Below are positions 45,840 to 56,433 of a stretch of 64,000 bases of DNA, piece by piece. The notes beneath the pieces are model-generated. The model was not told where the DNA came from. It did no database searches and was given only the letters and a program-made list of their open reading frames with translations. The stretch covers positions 2,100,273 through 2,164,272 of the forward strand of contig OX291561.1 in assembly GCA_946406115.1 (NCBI GenBank), read 5' to 3'. Numbering within the stretch: position 1 is the stretch's first letter; the number at the start of each line of letters is the position of its first letter. The position numbers and the translations under genes were made by a program. This stretch comes from Apoda limacodes. Lineage: Eukaryota > Arthropoda > Insecta > Lepidoptera > Limacodidae.

Positions 45840-45962
45840 CTCTACTGCCGGCGCCGGTATTCAAAAATATCACCATTGGCAACGGCGGGGGAGATACTGC
45901 CGGCAGCCGAGGTTTAAAAAATGGTTGCTGACGCCGGTACTCAAAAGTGCAACAGGCGATAG
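45840..45962. repeat. GC-rich patch with GCCGGCGCCGG words
   Basis: CTGCCGGCGCCGGTATTCAA, then ACGGCGGGGGAGATACTGCC and ACGCCGGTACTCAAAAGTGC: two related modules in otherwise AT-rich sequence. A similar pair occurs at 46740-46860. Origin unknown. Confidence 0.5.
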
Positions 45963-46074
45963 TTGATTGTCATGTGTAAAAGTTCCAAAGCCGGTAACAA
46001 GATATTAAAAACTTAGTGCCATTCTCAAAGACTTGAGAATTGTGTACGAGTATTTGCGAGTTTATTTGCAAAGA

Positions 46075-46285
46075 CAAATTCAAATTCTTTGCGTTTTGCT
46101 ACTGTAAAACTAAAATGAATGTCAGTGACGAATATTCGTCTTGTAAAGAGTTTGTCTTTGTGTTTTGCTACTGTAAAACTAAAATGAATGTCAGTGACGA
46201 ATATTCGTCTTATAAAGAGTTTGCCTTTGTGTTTTGCTACTGTAAAACTGAAATGAATGTCAGTGACGAATATTCGTCTTATGAA
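46075..46285 (+). repeat. 69-bp in-frame tandem triplication
   Basis: Three copies of a 69-base unit, each with TTTTGCTACTGTAAAACT, ATGAATGTCAGTGACGAATA and TTCGTCTT; the ATGs lie at 46115, 46184 and 46253. Since 69 is 23 codons, the frame is kept, giving FCYCKTKMNVSDEYSS three times with small changes. Confidence 0.95.
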
Positions 46286-46470
46286 GAGTTTGAAGAGGCC
46301 TTAAAATTATATGAAAACAATGCTTGTAATGAATACTGGTGAAGAGACGGGAGAACGATCGAAAATTAAAAAAGTAGACTGACACCGTTGACAAACGAGT
46401 CTCTCATGTATGACTATATCAGATTAGCGTGAGTAAAAGGAGGCAAACCTTTCAAGTAAAACTTAAAATT
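46253..46470 (+). pseudogene. Broken fragment resembling the N-terminus of a FAR1/ZSWIM-type, MULE-related protein
   Basis: From the third ATG the frame reads MNVSDEYSSYEEFEEALKLY and CNEYW, then, through in-frame stops, RDGRTIEN, LTNESLMYDYIRLA and VKGGKPFK. The pattern S.eEF..aL..Y......yw.rd.rti, then Y..i...C..gg, resembles the domain at the start of FAR1-like or ZSWIM3-like proteins and some MULE transposases. Here four stops interrupt about 70 codons, so this piece is dead. The likely original start is the MNVSDEYSS methionine, repeated upstream by the 69-bp triplication. Family assignment is tentative; no catalytic part follows. Confidence 0.4.
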
Positions 46471-46739
46471 ATATAATTAAGGTTTTACTAAAATAATATT
46501 TTTATAATATGGTAATTCTAGTAATTGTTCTTATGAGACCCTAACAAAGCATTTAAGTTAAAAATTTTTTGATTACACTTTTTATATCTTGATAATGATC
46601 TAAAAATCTAGAAAAGTTATAGGTACTAAATGTTAGTAAATCTAGAGGTTTGGTTGGTTTGGTTTTAAAAAGAAATTAGGCTTGAGTTTGCTTTATGAAT
46701 AGGTAAAGACTTATTATAGCCAGAGCTCGCAATATATTT

Positions 46740-46862
46740 GACAGCTAGCGCCGGAAACCGAATCTGAGACCAGCACCAGCAGCCTGTTCGGTGGACGGCA
46801 CTGGTATCCGTGTAGAAAGCCAACGCCGGCAACCGAATCAGCGACCGGCGCCGGCAGCAAAG
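46740..46862. repeat. GC-rich direct repeat with CGCCGG..ACCGAATC words
   Basis: AGCGCCGGAAACCGAATCTG and AACGCCGGCAACCGAATCAG start two related units about 75 bases apart, each followed by ACCAGCACCAGCAGC or ACCGGCGCCGGCAGC. Related in wording to the patch at 45840-45962; the two patches flank the transposase-like fragment. Confidence 0.55.
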
Positions 46863-46867
46863 GCTCT

Positions 46868-47230
46868 TCCATACTAGTATTACAAATGCGAAATATTGGA
46901 TGGATGTATGTTTGTTATTCAGTCATGCCACAACGGCTGAATGGAATGTAGCACACAGATAGATTAGTCTGAAATAGCACATGGGCTATATTTTATTCCT
47001 AAAATGCAAAAGGTCCCGCGGGAATAACTATAACGTTTGTTACTCAATCGTGCCGCAACGGAGCATTCAATTGAGCTTAAATTGAGCTGAAAAGTTGAAG
47101 ATCCAGAAGAAGACATCGGCTAAGGAGTAGGTAACTAAAAACGAATACGATAGTATACAAAATTCTTTAGCATAATCAAGGAGTTGCCGTAAGAATGCTT
47201 CGCCGATATCCAAATTTAGGGCGGGCGGAG
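46868..47230 (-). repeat. Dispersed repeat, family D, copy 4
   Basis: Reverse orientation: CCATACTAGTATTACAAATG, TTATTCAGTCATGCCACAAC, CTGAAATAGCACATGGGCTA and GTCCCGCGGGAATAACTATA. Further on, ACTCAATCGTGCCGCAACGG repeats the second word, suggesting an internal duplication or two nested copies. Confidence 0.65.
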
Positions 47231-47759
47231 CTGCTGGAAAAACTAGTAAGTTTATGTTTCTAAATTATAACAATGTTGTCATGGACGAGACCTTCAGTCA
47301 AGTAGAAGAGATAGCACAAGAGTAATAGATAACTCAGACGTGAGATAAATTGAGGTACGCTAGAAATGACCTTGTTACTGTGCAAATATACATATATAGG
47401 TAGGTAATTGTAAACAGACCTTTGTCGCAAGATTCACAGAAGGATTTGTCCATTAATAATATAAATGATTGTTTGTTGTAAAGAAAGACAAATTAACGAT
47501 GTTGAGACAGAATACAAATTATTTATTATGTTTACTACTAGAAACAAATTGTAGTAAAATTGTAAGTCTTAAAGATAGCAAATCTATTAATAAAGAGTCA
47601 CTATAATAATTGTAAGTCTTAAGGACAGCAAATCTATTCATAATGAGTCACTGTAATTGTCAGTCTTACTCATACTCATTTATTAATAATAAAATATTAC
47701 AAACAGAAACAAAAAAATAAACTCTGTCATACGAAAAATAATATTCCACTGAACCTGGT
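47231..47759. repeat. Spacer with a local tandem repeat of about 52 bp
   Basis: At about 47555-47660 the words TTGTAAGTCTTAAAGATAGC and AAATCTATTAATAAAGAGTC are repeated once with changes (TTGTAAGTCTTAAGGACAGC, AAATCTATTCATAATGAGTC), with the start of a third unit after that. The rest is AT-rich with no gene seen. Confidence 0.7.
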
Positions 47760-48170
47760 GCATCAGAATATACAAGGAAGGATCTAGAAATTGAATTGTA
47801 TATAAACTGCCAAAAGATAAACATTTTATGTATCACTGAACACTGGCTACGCAGCCATCAGTTTATGTTCAATTTCACTAATCACCAGGTCGAAAAATCG
47901 TTCAGCCGAGTAAATGCAATCCATGGTGGTTCTTTAATTTTAGTTAATAAACAGCTAGAGTTTAAGGAACGTAAAGAAATTGCGAGCCTCTCAGTTGAGC
48001 GAACTGCCGAGCTGTCCTGTAGAAGTTGAGCATCTAATTGTTGTGAGTGTATACAAGCCGCCTTGTGCAATGTATGATAATTTTGAATTAGTTATGGAAG
48101 AAGTGCTGAATAGAATCAGCAATTCCAATAACAATTTGTGGAGACTTTAATATAAAAAATTTTAGAAAAT
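47760..48170 (+). pseudogene. LINE X-related endonuclease, broken
   Basis: The frame includes INCQKINILCITEHWLRS (catalytic Glu), VNAIHGGSLILVN and, after a frameshift near 48025, VEHLIVVSVYKPP. Near 48135 a CGDF-like stretch survives with damage. These are the ordered motifs of an AP-type LINE endonuclease. The N-terminal start is missing or unrecognisable. Confidence 0.7.
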
Positions 48171-49071
48171 AGCTCATTAAGCACCAGATTGCTTGCCTTA
48201 TCTCAGTCTTTGAATTTAAATAATTTGTTATGTGAACCAACTGGAATTGTTTTATCTAGTGCCACTTGCATCGACAATATATTTACTGTCCTAAAACCAA
48301 TTCAATAATCAATTATAAGCAATCTAGAAACAGATCATAGTGGACAGTTAGTGGTGTTGAGAAATAAAGAATAGTATTACTAAAAAGGAAATTAAATTTA
48401 TACAAATAACCACTAAACGGATTGAATCATTTAGATCTAACTTATTGCATAAACTTCCGGATTTACTTTATAATAGCAACCCAAATGATATATACAATAC
48501 TGTTCTTGACACTATAACTACAGATTATTTATTATTATATTATGTGTTTTATTAATTTTTACTGCAAAAAAGAAACTTGTTTCCAGTCGCTTTAGTTTTA
48601 GAGAATGGGCTACCTCAGGTATTTATCATAGCAGCGCGTAAGCTGTATGAATTATATAAGAAAAGAACATATAATAATAGCCAAATATTTAGAGAATATG
48701 TAAAAAAAATACTCAAAAACCTTTAAAAAGTCTGTTTTGTTGCAAAATCAACAACAAATATCACCTCAGACATAAAGTAAAAATTCAACAAATAAAATAA
48801 AAACTACATGGAACATAATAAATAATGAAACTGGTAAAGCTAGTAATTCTTGTCAGGACTTTGAGTTGATTGTAGATAATACTAGTTTAGAAACAAATTC
48901 TGAGGTAGCAGTTGCCTTTGAATTTTTTTTAGTAATATTCCATTCTAAGCAACCGAAAATCTTAACTTAAGTCCAATTTTAGCAGAAAAAATAATAAAAA
49001 CTAATATTCCTGAACGTAAAGTTCCCTTTGTATTTAAAAACATTAGTCCTACGGATAGCATAAATACATTC

Positions 49072-49546
49072 AAAACATGGTTGAGCGAAGCGATGGCTGA
49101 TTCATGTGTCATACTCGTGAACGGGTGCCGCCTGTGGAGGCTGGTCTGCTCTTGCAAACTTCTTTGTATTCTTAGTATTTAGTCTTACTTTTTTGTTTTG
49201 TTTATTAATACTGTAAGACATTGATTATTTCTTAGTGATGAATACATAAACTGTCTTTTGTGTTTATTAGATACTTTTTTATGTTGTGCTTTATATTTCA
49301 TGTTTTTTTATGTTTGTAATGGAAAGTGTCCTTTTATGATAGGGAGAGCATTTGCCAATATTTGAATTGGACGCTGTAAGAGAAAGGGAGAAAAGAAATG
49401 CCCTTGCTGAGTTTCTTGCCGGTTCTTCTCAGTACAAGGTCTCCCGCCCTGTAGACTTACGAACCGATGGCGTAGTGACATTCATAAGTGCTCAATTATT
49501 GTAGCCTAAACTGAATAAATTATATTGAATTTAAATTTGAATTTAA
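49072..49546 (+). mobile_element. Repeat of about 475 bp with T/A-rich TTTGAA-like tail, copy 1
   Basis: It starts AAAACATGGTTGAGCGAAGC and contains TCGTGAACGGGTGCCGCCTG, GCCGGTTCTTCTCAGTACAA and TAGTGACATTCATAAGTGCT. It ends GAATAAATTATATTGAATTT plus a short AT tail. It splits the LINE X-related copy between linker and RT. The second copy at 56993-57468 is almost identical and starts at the same base. The last 150 bases resemble LINE 3' UTRs that I associate with Lepidoptera, so it is a SINE-like unit or a 5'-truncated LINE. Confidence 0.85.
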
Positions 49547-49599
49547 GAAATTAAAAAACCACAGACCTTTGAGTAAAAGCTATAAACTCAATAATTCAT

Positions 49600-50650
49600 G
49601 TTATAGTGCAACTCTTTGCCATAATTTTTAATAGTTGTGTTGATAGTGGTATGTTTTCTGATGAGATGAAACTAAGCAAAGTTATACCTCTTTTTAAATC
49701 AGGTAGTTCAACAGTCTACCTGTACTCAGTTAAGTTTTTGAATAAATCAAACTTTCAATCATACTTTGTATTAAGACTTAGTAGTCAACAGTTTGTCTTT
49801 ATGAAAGGCTGTTCCACAACCGATGCAAGAGTGGCACTATTAAAAAATATATTTAACGCCTGGGAGGATTCGCATGATGATCTTGGAGTGTTTTGTGATT
49901 TATCTTAGGCATTTGACTGTGTCCAACATGAAAATCACATAAGGAAGCTACATCACTATGGTATTAGAGGCAAAGCCCTCGACCTTTTGACCTCCTACAT
50001 GAGTAGCAGAGCACAGAAAATAGATGTCAACTCTCCGGGATCAGCAATCACTATGGGAGTCCCCCAGGGCACAATTTTAGGTCCTTTTCTATTTCTTATT
50101 TATATTTATGATCTCCTATATCATGTAAAAAAACCATGATATTGTCATATTTGCTGATGACACCTCTTTACTTTTAAAGTTAAGAGACGACAGACATGTT
50201 ATAAAGAATTAAATAATGCCATTTCTAAAATTGTAAATTGGTTTAACACTAATAATTTGTTACTTAATGAGAAAAAAACCAAATGTGTTAAATGTACATA
50301 ACCAAATGTCAGTCTTTGAATTAGAACTTGTTGATTCAACAGTCTTTCTTGGCATAACGCTGAACTCCAAACATCAATGGGGTCCTCATATTTATATCCT
50401 AGCCAAAAAACTTAGCTCTTCTTGGTATGCGATCAAGAAAATAAGACAATTGACCGATGTCGACACTGCAATAGTATATTTTAGCTATTTCCACAGTCAG
50501 TACAGACACAGGTATCCTATTGTGGGGTAGCGCTGCTGATGTTAATACAATATTTGTGTTAAAAAAACGGGCAATTTGAGCTATTTACATATTAGGATCT
50601 AGGATATCTCTGAGGGATAGGTTTAGGGAAGTAAATATTAAGGTATATTT
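49600..50650 (+). pseudogene. LINE X-related reverse transcriptase, broken
   Basis: Pieces in several frames: NSCVDSGMFSDEMKLSKVIP and LFKSG (fingers), QFVFMKGCSTTDARVALL, GVFCDLS then a TAG in place of the Lys before AFDCVQHE (motif A), MGVPQGTILGPFLF (motif B, about 50050), a FADDTS stretch with intact Asp pair at about 50150 in another frame, and LVDSTVFLGITL..KHQWGPH (post-catalytic). At least three frameshifts and several stops kill it. Confidence 0.8.
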
Positions 50651-50660
50651 TGACACATCT

Positions 50661-51530
50661 GTATAAGTTCTCTTCACGGGAAAACTAAGGAAGTAAAAGT
50701 GGTGTAGTAAGGGTCAAAAATAACTTACCCTCGTTTTTTACGACAACTGCGTCAAAATATTATTCTTTAGTTCTTTTAATTTTTTTTTATATATATTGCA
50801 TATGTATTAAAGATATTTAATGTATCCATGCATACATACATACTATACTTTTATTGTACAATTACACCTATGCATAGTTACATTCCCGAACTCTTTCGTG
50901 TCAAAAGTAAGCTAAGACTTTAAAAAGAAATTAATTTTGGTGTTGCGTGAATGACTACGCTTAGTTACAGAAAAAATATCTCAGCTCATTGTGTTGCGAG
51001 TAACTGCCTCGAGCCATTAACGCTCGCCGTGAGCTGCGTTAATTGTGGCATTATTATACCAGAGATTGTTAATAAGGTCATAAAATTATTAACAAGAAAC
51101 AGAGCAGAACACGATTTAAAATGTGAAAAAGAAAATTGTAATTTAAAGTAGAATGTTAATTGCTTAGAAATGTCTTCTTCCGTGTTTAGCTGTTTAATGT
51201 CCACTGCTACATAGTAAAACTAGTACAGTACTATATGAATAATGCAACCTTCTCTGTCAACGCGTGGGATTCCTACTGTGAGGGTGGTTGGTTGTGTTAT
51301 CAGAAGGTTTTTGAATAAGTAGACTCCATAGTATATATTTTTATATTATATATTTACAGACATAATTGCAAGGCAAGGCGTGATGTTCCTGGACCGGGTC
51401 GTGCAGTCTAGTCTGCGATACGACGACGGCTGGCGATGCGTATGGCTTCAGCCAGCGACTTTCTGTTGTGTGACGTCATGCCTCTACGCAGTGAGGTCAT
51501 GCCGCCACGCAACTATTGTGCATAATCAAA
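50661..51530. other. No gene seen
   Basis: A 66-residue frame at 50951-51151 has four Cys (HCVASNC, VSCVNCG) but no family was recognised. A GC-richer patch at about 51360-51510 contains two related words (ACGTCATGCCTCTACGCAGT and AGGTCATGCCGCCACGCAAC). Confidence 0.4.
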
Positions 51531-51609
51531 CATTTTTTTTTTAATACTACTAAGATGGCAAACTAACACACGGTCCGCCTGATGGTAATCGGTCAAAGCG
51601 GCCTATGGA
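51531..51609 (-). mobile_element. LINE J tail scrap
   Basis: A T run, then AAGATGGCAAACTAACACAC, GGTCCGCCTGATGGTAATCG and GGCCTATGGA: the reverse complement of the J 3' UTR end. The coding part is absent. Confidence 0.7.
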
Positions 51610-52155
51610 ACTATTCATGCGTGAGAGTTACCGAACGCGCAAAGAAAGCCGGTTCGGTACGAGTACGTCGCAGGTGGGAGGGGCGGGTAGGAGGGGAACG
51701 CCTCGCCGCCGTTGGTGCGTGTTTCATCACTGCTCTGAGTAAATTTTTTTTTTTTATCTATTTAATTAAATTTTATTATAAAGTCACATTTATTGTTATA
51801 AATAATGTTGGTGGAGATTGGATGGGTTTTATTTTGGATCACTCGTTATAACCAATGTAAAAAGGCAAAGATTTTTTGTAGTCTAGTGCCGGAAATTCCC
51901 TGGTGAAATCATGGCGCAGTGCACGCCGCGCGCCGAGCCAATTAAGTTTTTATGCAGGAACGAATACAAAATAAAACTAGGACGGAAAGTAATAATACTT
52001 GGAATTGGATATAATATTTAACATTTTATTAAGGCAGCGCCGTACTTGAAAATCGATTTACTGTCCTGTGGCAAGTTTCAGACTGAAAAAAAATAACATG
52101 GCTTTATACATTTAAACTAGCCTGATACTGTATTGTTTTTAAGATATCTGTTATA
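51610..52155. other. No gene seen
   Basis: It starts with a GC-rich stretch (to about 51720) with GGGAGGGGCGGGTAGGAGG, then AT-rich sequence. No frame with recognisable content. Confidence 0.45.
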
Positions 52156-52613
52156 TGAGTCTATCAGAAGGGCTACATCACGCGATTCTTTCAAACGGCT
52201 CGCTCGAAATCACTTCCTTTAATCCTCATCGTAACTGTTCTTTCTAATTATTTAGTACAATCTGTAACACTTGTTATTTCCAAATCGTTTCCCCGATTCG
52301 CCTGACAATATTTATTTATTCGTACAATATTTATTATCATCCTGTTACACTCAATTGTATGTATGTATTCGTATAGATATATGTATAATATGCATAGGTT
52401 TATGTGTATGTATATGTATGTATGTTTGTATTTATGTATGAATTTATGTAGTTAAGTATATTATGTAAATATCTTTTTTCTTTGCACCTACCGACACTTT
52501 TTCTTGAACATTTGAAGGTTGACTGATAGAAAGTGCTGTTAGCATTAAGTCCACCTTTTGTACACTTTTGGTGTTCAACAAAGAATATAAATAAAATAAA
52601 TAAATAAATAAAA
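52156..52613 (+). mobile_element. LINE B, 5'-truncated 3' end
   Basis: It starts inside the last codons of ORF2 (ESIR.., then SFK with a terminal NHFL pattern), has a stop, and then the same 3' UTR as LINE B at 11127-11520: CTAATTATTTAGTACAATCT, CCGATTCGCCTGACA, CACCTACCGACACTTTTTCT. It ends with GTGTTCAACAAAGAATATAA and an (AAATA)n tail. Opposite strand to the LINE B copy, so it is an independent insertion. Confidence 0.9.
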
Positions 52614-52959
52614 CATCACTTTAAGAAAATAACGGCCGAACCTCTCGTTTTTCTATTTTTAATTCATAACTCATTATCAACTGGTAGCGGGATCATAATT
52701 TATCTTATAAAATGTTAAATGGTTGTAAATTAACCGAGGCGCAAAATTTGTAGCTGTCATCACAACGCTAATTTTGTAATAATAATAAAAAAAAAATTTA
52801 TGACAAAGATCACACATCGACCAATTTTTTAGGACGAATAGATAATTTTTTTTAAGAGAGGTAGGGCACAGAAAGTACTCGCTCGCACAAGCCGCCCGAA
52901 CAATTAAAGCGAGGCATAGCAAGTACTTGCTCGAATGAGCAGCCTGAACTAGGAAAGTA
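52614..52959. other. No gene seen
   Basis: AT-rich. At about 52866-52955 two related words occur (GAAAGTACTCGCTCGCACAA and GCAAGTACTTGCTCGAATGA), each followed by a GCC or GCAG then CCTGAAC or CCCGAAC motif: a short decayed direct repeat just before LINE J. Confidence 0.5.
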
Positions 52960-53458
52960 CCTCCACCATACAGAAAACCGCGGCCATAATAACACTTACT
53001 TTGTGTAGTGTTGTGTTCCTGGCGGTGAGTAAGGTTGCCAGAGCTCCTTAAGGATTCGCTGCGCGGACAGCGGAAGATCGGCGTAATTGTTGCTCTGATT
53101 GCTCGGCGTAGACGCGGCGTGCTGGTACGGCGGTCGGGGAGACCTGATGAAACGGCTGACCGCTGGCCGTCAGCAGGTTGAACGGGTTCCCGAACCCAAG
53201 GCTCACTTACTCTCTGCCCTGGGAGGCTGATCCGTCAACCTGTGTAAAGTCTCTGAAGTAGTAATCGTGCCGGAGAATGAGACCGGAGTGGACCCGGCTA
53301 CAACAACAGAGGGGGATCAGGGGCCCTTCCGCCCGCCGTGCCAGCAACCGTATTATCTGTGCCGAGCTTTAGCAGTTCTAGTACCGCAATTTTTTCCCTC
53401 TAAGCTGTCTGTGCAGTGAATCCTTATATTTAGGCTAAGTAACCTTCTTTTAAAAAAA

Positions 53459-54062
53459 ATGGCAAGAAAATTAAGGAAAAGAGTTTTTTCAGCGGCCGCT
53501 CCATCCACATTTCATGTCGACTTTTGTACCGTTAAGGGCATTCACGCAAATCTTAACGCAGTCCACCTCCATCTAGAAACTGCGCAGCCGACCATTCTTT
53601 ACCTAACGGATACGCAGATATGCGCGGCCGATACATCATACCTTCACTATCCCTGCTACAAACTCGAGCACAATTTCGAGCCGGTGTATGTATGTTCGTC
53701 TGGGAGGATATCGACTGGCGCCGCCTTCATAGCCTTGAAGACAGGGACCAGTCGATATTGTAGGTGCACGTAGATCACGGCGGCCACAATCGTATCTATG
53801 CGTGCCTATACAGGTCTCTTAGCGGTGACGCGGACGTAACTCGACTTTTTACGCACCTGAGTTTGACGACTGACAAAGTTCTAGAGCAGTATCCCACAGC
53901 AGAACTAGTTATTTTGGGAGACTTCAACGCGGTGGGCGTCGTGAGTGGCTCAGTTCTCGAACCAATAACTACGCAGGGATATCTGATCATGAATTTTCTC
54001 TGACCTATGGACTCTCTCAGCTGGTACTTTATCCAACGAGAATACCAGATATAGAGGTCCAT
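53459..54062 (+). pseudogene. LINE J AP endonuclease, frameshifted
   Basis: The first frame, MARKLRKRVFSAAAPSTFHV, leads into GIHANLNAVHLHLETAQP (the N-terminal Asn motif) and ILYLTDTQI. Close relatives that I recall have LTETQ, so a metal-binding Glu may be Asp here. After a frameshift near 53757 the second frame has NRIYACLYRS and LVILGDFNAVGV (catalytic Asp and Asn). A third piece near 54000-54150 gives a degraded SDH region. The enzyme is broken. Confidence 0.75.
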
Positions 54063-54248
54063 ACGAGCTCCTTACTGGACCTTCTGCTGACTAAACATCC
54101 GGACGGATATTCCGTCTCAGTGGATGCGCCTTTTAGCTCCTCAGATCACTGTCTCGTTCGGACTTAAGTTTCATGCACACAACCCGATCCATCTGGGCCA
54201 ACTTATTGGCGTCATGTGTGGCATTATAAGTCGGCTAACTGAGATGGA

Positions 54249-54767
54249 TTGCGAGAATTTTATGCATCGTACCCTTGGAGGCAGATCTGCTTTAGCGCAG
54301 AATATCCTGACGTCTGCGCAGCCGCAGTCACTGAGATAATCCTCGCTGGTATGGAATGTTATATTCCTAACCCGCAAGTAGATGCGGGCGTCAAAAAACG
54401 ACCGTGGTTTAATAGGTCTTGCAGAGAAGCTAAAATTCTTAAGCAAACTGCATATGAGGCTTGGACCACGGCTCGTTATAATAAGGATCCGAATATTTCT
54501 GAGGTAAAAGGCAAATTAAATGCTGCCTCGAGGTTCAGTAAGAAAGCAACTGCCAGAGCAAAATTCCAATTCATCGGCAAAATAGGTGGGCGACTTGCGA
54601 GCTATCCTTCTGAGAGTCGTACTTTCTGGTCGCTTGCCAAAGCTGCCGAGGGGAACTTTTCCAGTCGTCGTTACCACCACTGCGAAAGACCGATGCTGAC
54701 TTGGCCCATAGTGCTAAAGAGAAAGCCGATCTACTGGGCAGTCTCTTTGCCTCAAACTCGAATATGA
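54249..54767 (+). pseudogene. LINE J linker before the RT
   Basis: The frame of 172 residues includes WRQICFSAEYPDVCAAAV, then KKRPWFNRSCREAKILKQTA and YEAWTTARYNKDPN, typical of the basic, aromatic region between endonuclease and RT in Jockey-group elements (W....C..A...K..AY.AW). It ends in a ARAKFQFIGKIGGRLASYP segment and TFWSLAKAAEGNFSS. A frameshift follows. Confidence 0.7.
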
Positions 54768-54770
54768 ACG

Positions 54771-55410
54771 ATGAAGGCACTGTACCACCTACTATATCGT
54801 GGTGACCTTCTAGTGTATCCAACATACCGCTGGGCACTAGCCATTGAGAGTCAGGGGGAGGTATGGGCATGTAGTCTGGACATAGCGAAGGGGTCCGATC
54901 GAACGGGTCTGGCACCGGGGTCTTCTATCGAAGTCGCCATCTTACGCATACGAACCGTAGTTGCTCTGATAGCATGGATTAATTGGACATCAACAACATG
55001 CATTGCTATGCAGATGACAGCACTGAAGACGCTTATTACACGGGTCGAACAAACATCCCTCGTTCTGTTGTGGAGGAAAACCGCGGAGAACTTGTGTCTC
55101 AAATCGAGACCTCTCTGTCCAAGGTCTCTGACTGGGGATGGGTAAACTTCATCCGATTCAACCCTACAAAGACAAAAGTCTGCGCGTTCACCGCTAACAA
55201 AACCCCATTCACTGTAGTCCCACAATTCCAGAACACTCCCCTCTCCATCTCCAAGAGCATTGGGATCCTTAGCGTTGATATCTCAGCGATGTTAAGTTCC
55301 GAGATCATTTGCAAGACAAGGTGAAGCTGGCGTCCAAAAAACTAGGTGTACTCAATAGAGCGAGGCAGTAGTTCACGTCGGGGTGGAGGTTGCTGCTTTA
55401 CAAGTCGCAA
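54771..55410 (+). pseudogene. LINE J reverse transcriptase, with motif B deleted
   Basis: Near 54855 a VWACSLDIAKGSDR stretch marks a mutated motif A (relatives: LDIAKAFDRVWH). About 120 bases later the frame at 54983 already gives DINNMHCYADDSTEDAYYTG, that is motif C with an intact YADD. The part that should carry GVPQG (motif B) is missing, so a deletion removed the middle of the palm. It then continues SLSKVSDWG, FNPTKTKVCAFTANKTPF and, in another frame, LASKKLGVLNRARQ. It is interrupted at about 55413 by the nested element. Confidence 0.75.
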
Positions 55411-55449
55411 GTTTGAAAAGTTTGTTTCGCAAGTTTTTTTGAAAAAATT

Positions 55450-56433
55450 ATGTTCAATCAGATGCTTAAACATTTTAACTTAAATGGATTACTTCATCCT
55501 CAACAGTTTGGATTTACAAAAGGGCGTTCCACAACTGACGCAGGTATTGCCCTTATACAGTATATATTTGCTGCTTGGGAACAGTCACAAAATGCTATAG
55601 GTATCTTCTGTGATCTATCAAAGGCATTCGACTGCGTGCAACATGAAACTCTTATACGGAAACTGAGTCATTATGGTATTGCAGATTTGGCTCTTGAGCT
55701 TATCCGCTCATATTTGAGTAGTAGAATGCAGAAGGTTCAAATCAATGAAGTAAAATCCAATGGCTCTAAAGTAAATTTAGGAGTTCCTCAAGGTTCTATT
55801 TTAGGTCCTTTTCTATTTTTAATTTACATAAATGACTTGCCTTTCTTTGTGGAGAAGCTATGCAAAATTGTACTATTTGCTGATGACACATCTCTTTTTT
55901 TTAAAGTTGACAGAAATAAAACTAATTTTGACGACGTAAGTAGTGCGCTTTCTCAGGTTCTTCAGTGGTTTACGGCAAATAATTTACTTCTTAATGCGAA
56001 AAAGACTAAGTGTTTAAAATTTATGATGCCAAATGTCAGGAACATAAGTACAAAATTATCCCTAAACGGAGAAGAAATAGAACTATTAGACTCAACAGTG
56101 TTTCTAGGTATTACATTAGACAATAGACTGCAGTGGAACCCTCACATTTCAGTTCTTGCAGGAAAACTCAGTTCAGCTGCCTATGCAGTTAGGAAAGTTA
56201 GGCAGCTTACAGATGTTGACACTGCTCGCTTGGTCTACTTTAGCTATTTCCATTCCGTCATGTCTTATGGCATTTTGCTTTGGGGTAAGGCAGCTGATAT
56301 TGATACAGTCTTTATTTTGCAAAAGAGAGCAGTACGGTCAATTTATAAATTAGGACCTCGAATTTCTCTTAGGGAACTATTTAGGGAAATTGATATTTTA
56401 ACTGTTACTATAAAATTGTCACTTATTTGCTAA
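55450..56433 (+). CDS. LINE X reverse transcriptase core (5'-truncated)
   Basis: An open frame of 327 residues that lacks the upstream endonuclease and first part of the fingers: it enters at FEKIMFNQM (just before the ATG, which is internal). Motifs: LLHPQQFGFTKGRSTTD near 14-30, GIFCDLSKAFDCVQHE near 51-66 with D55 (motif A), LGVPQGSILGPFLFLIYIND near 110-129 (motif B), VLFADDTSLFF near 141-151 with D145 and D146 (motif C), then LLNAKKTKCLKF and LDSTVFLGITLDNRLQW. The catalytic residues are all present. It ends at a frameshift near 56415. As a truncated copy it is not expected to be made from its own promoter. Confidence 0.9.
   Translation: MFNQMLKHFNLNGLLHPQQFGFTKGRSTTDAGIALIQYIFAAWEQSQNAIGIFCDLSKAFDCVQHETLIRKLSHYGIADLALELIRSYLSSRMQKVQINEVKSNGSKVNLGVPQGSILGPFLFLIYINDLPFFVEKLCKIVLFADDTSLFFKVDRNKTNFDDVSSALSQVLQWFTANNLLLNAKKTKCLKFMMPNVRNISTKLSLNGEEIELLDSTVFLGITLDNRLQWNPHISVLAGKLSSAAYAVRKVRQLTDVDTARLVYFSYFHSVMSYGILLWGKAADIDTVFILQKRAVRSIYKLGPRISLRELFREIDILTVTIKLSLIC

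Larger units (their letters stand above)
47760..50660 (+). mobile_element. LINE X-related copy, decayed and interrupted
   Basis: The order on the plus strand is endonuclease (47760-48170), linker (48350-49070), a foreign insertion of about 475 bp (49072-49546), then reverse transcriptase (49600-50650). The RT resembles the copy at 55450-56433 in motif order and many residues but is clearly diverged, so it is a sister family. It has numerous stops and frameshifts; the 3' end is unclear beyond about 50660. Confidence 0.8.

Noticed and set aside
45594..45917. 107-residue frame
   Set aside because: No recognised motif; its end runs through the GC-rich repeat patch, so it is probably chance.
50951..51151. 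66-residue frame with paired Cys
   Set aside because: No second zinc-binding half and no family recognised; left as unannotated.
51582..51851. 89-residue Arg- and Gly-rich frame
   Set aside because: It starts inside a LINE J tail read in antisense and runs through a GC-rich repeat patch into AT-rich sequence.
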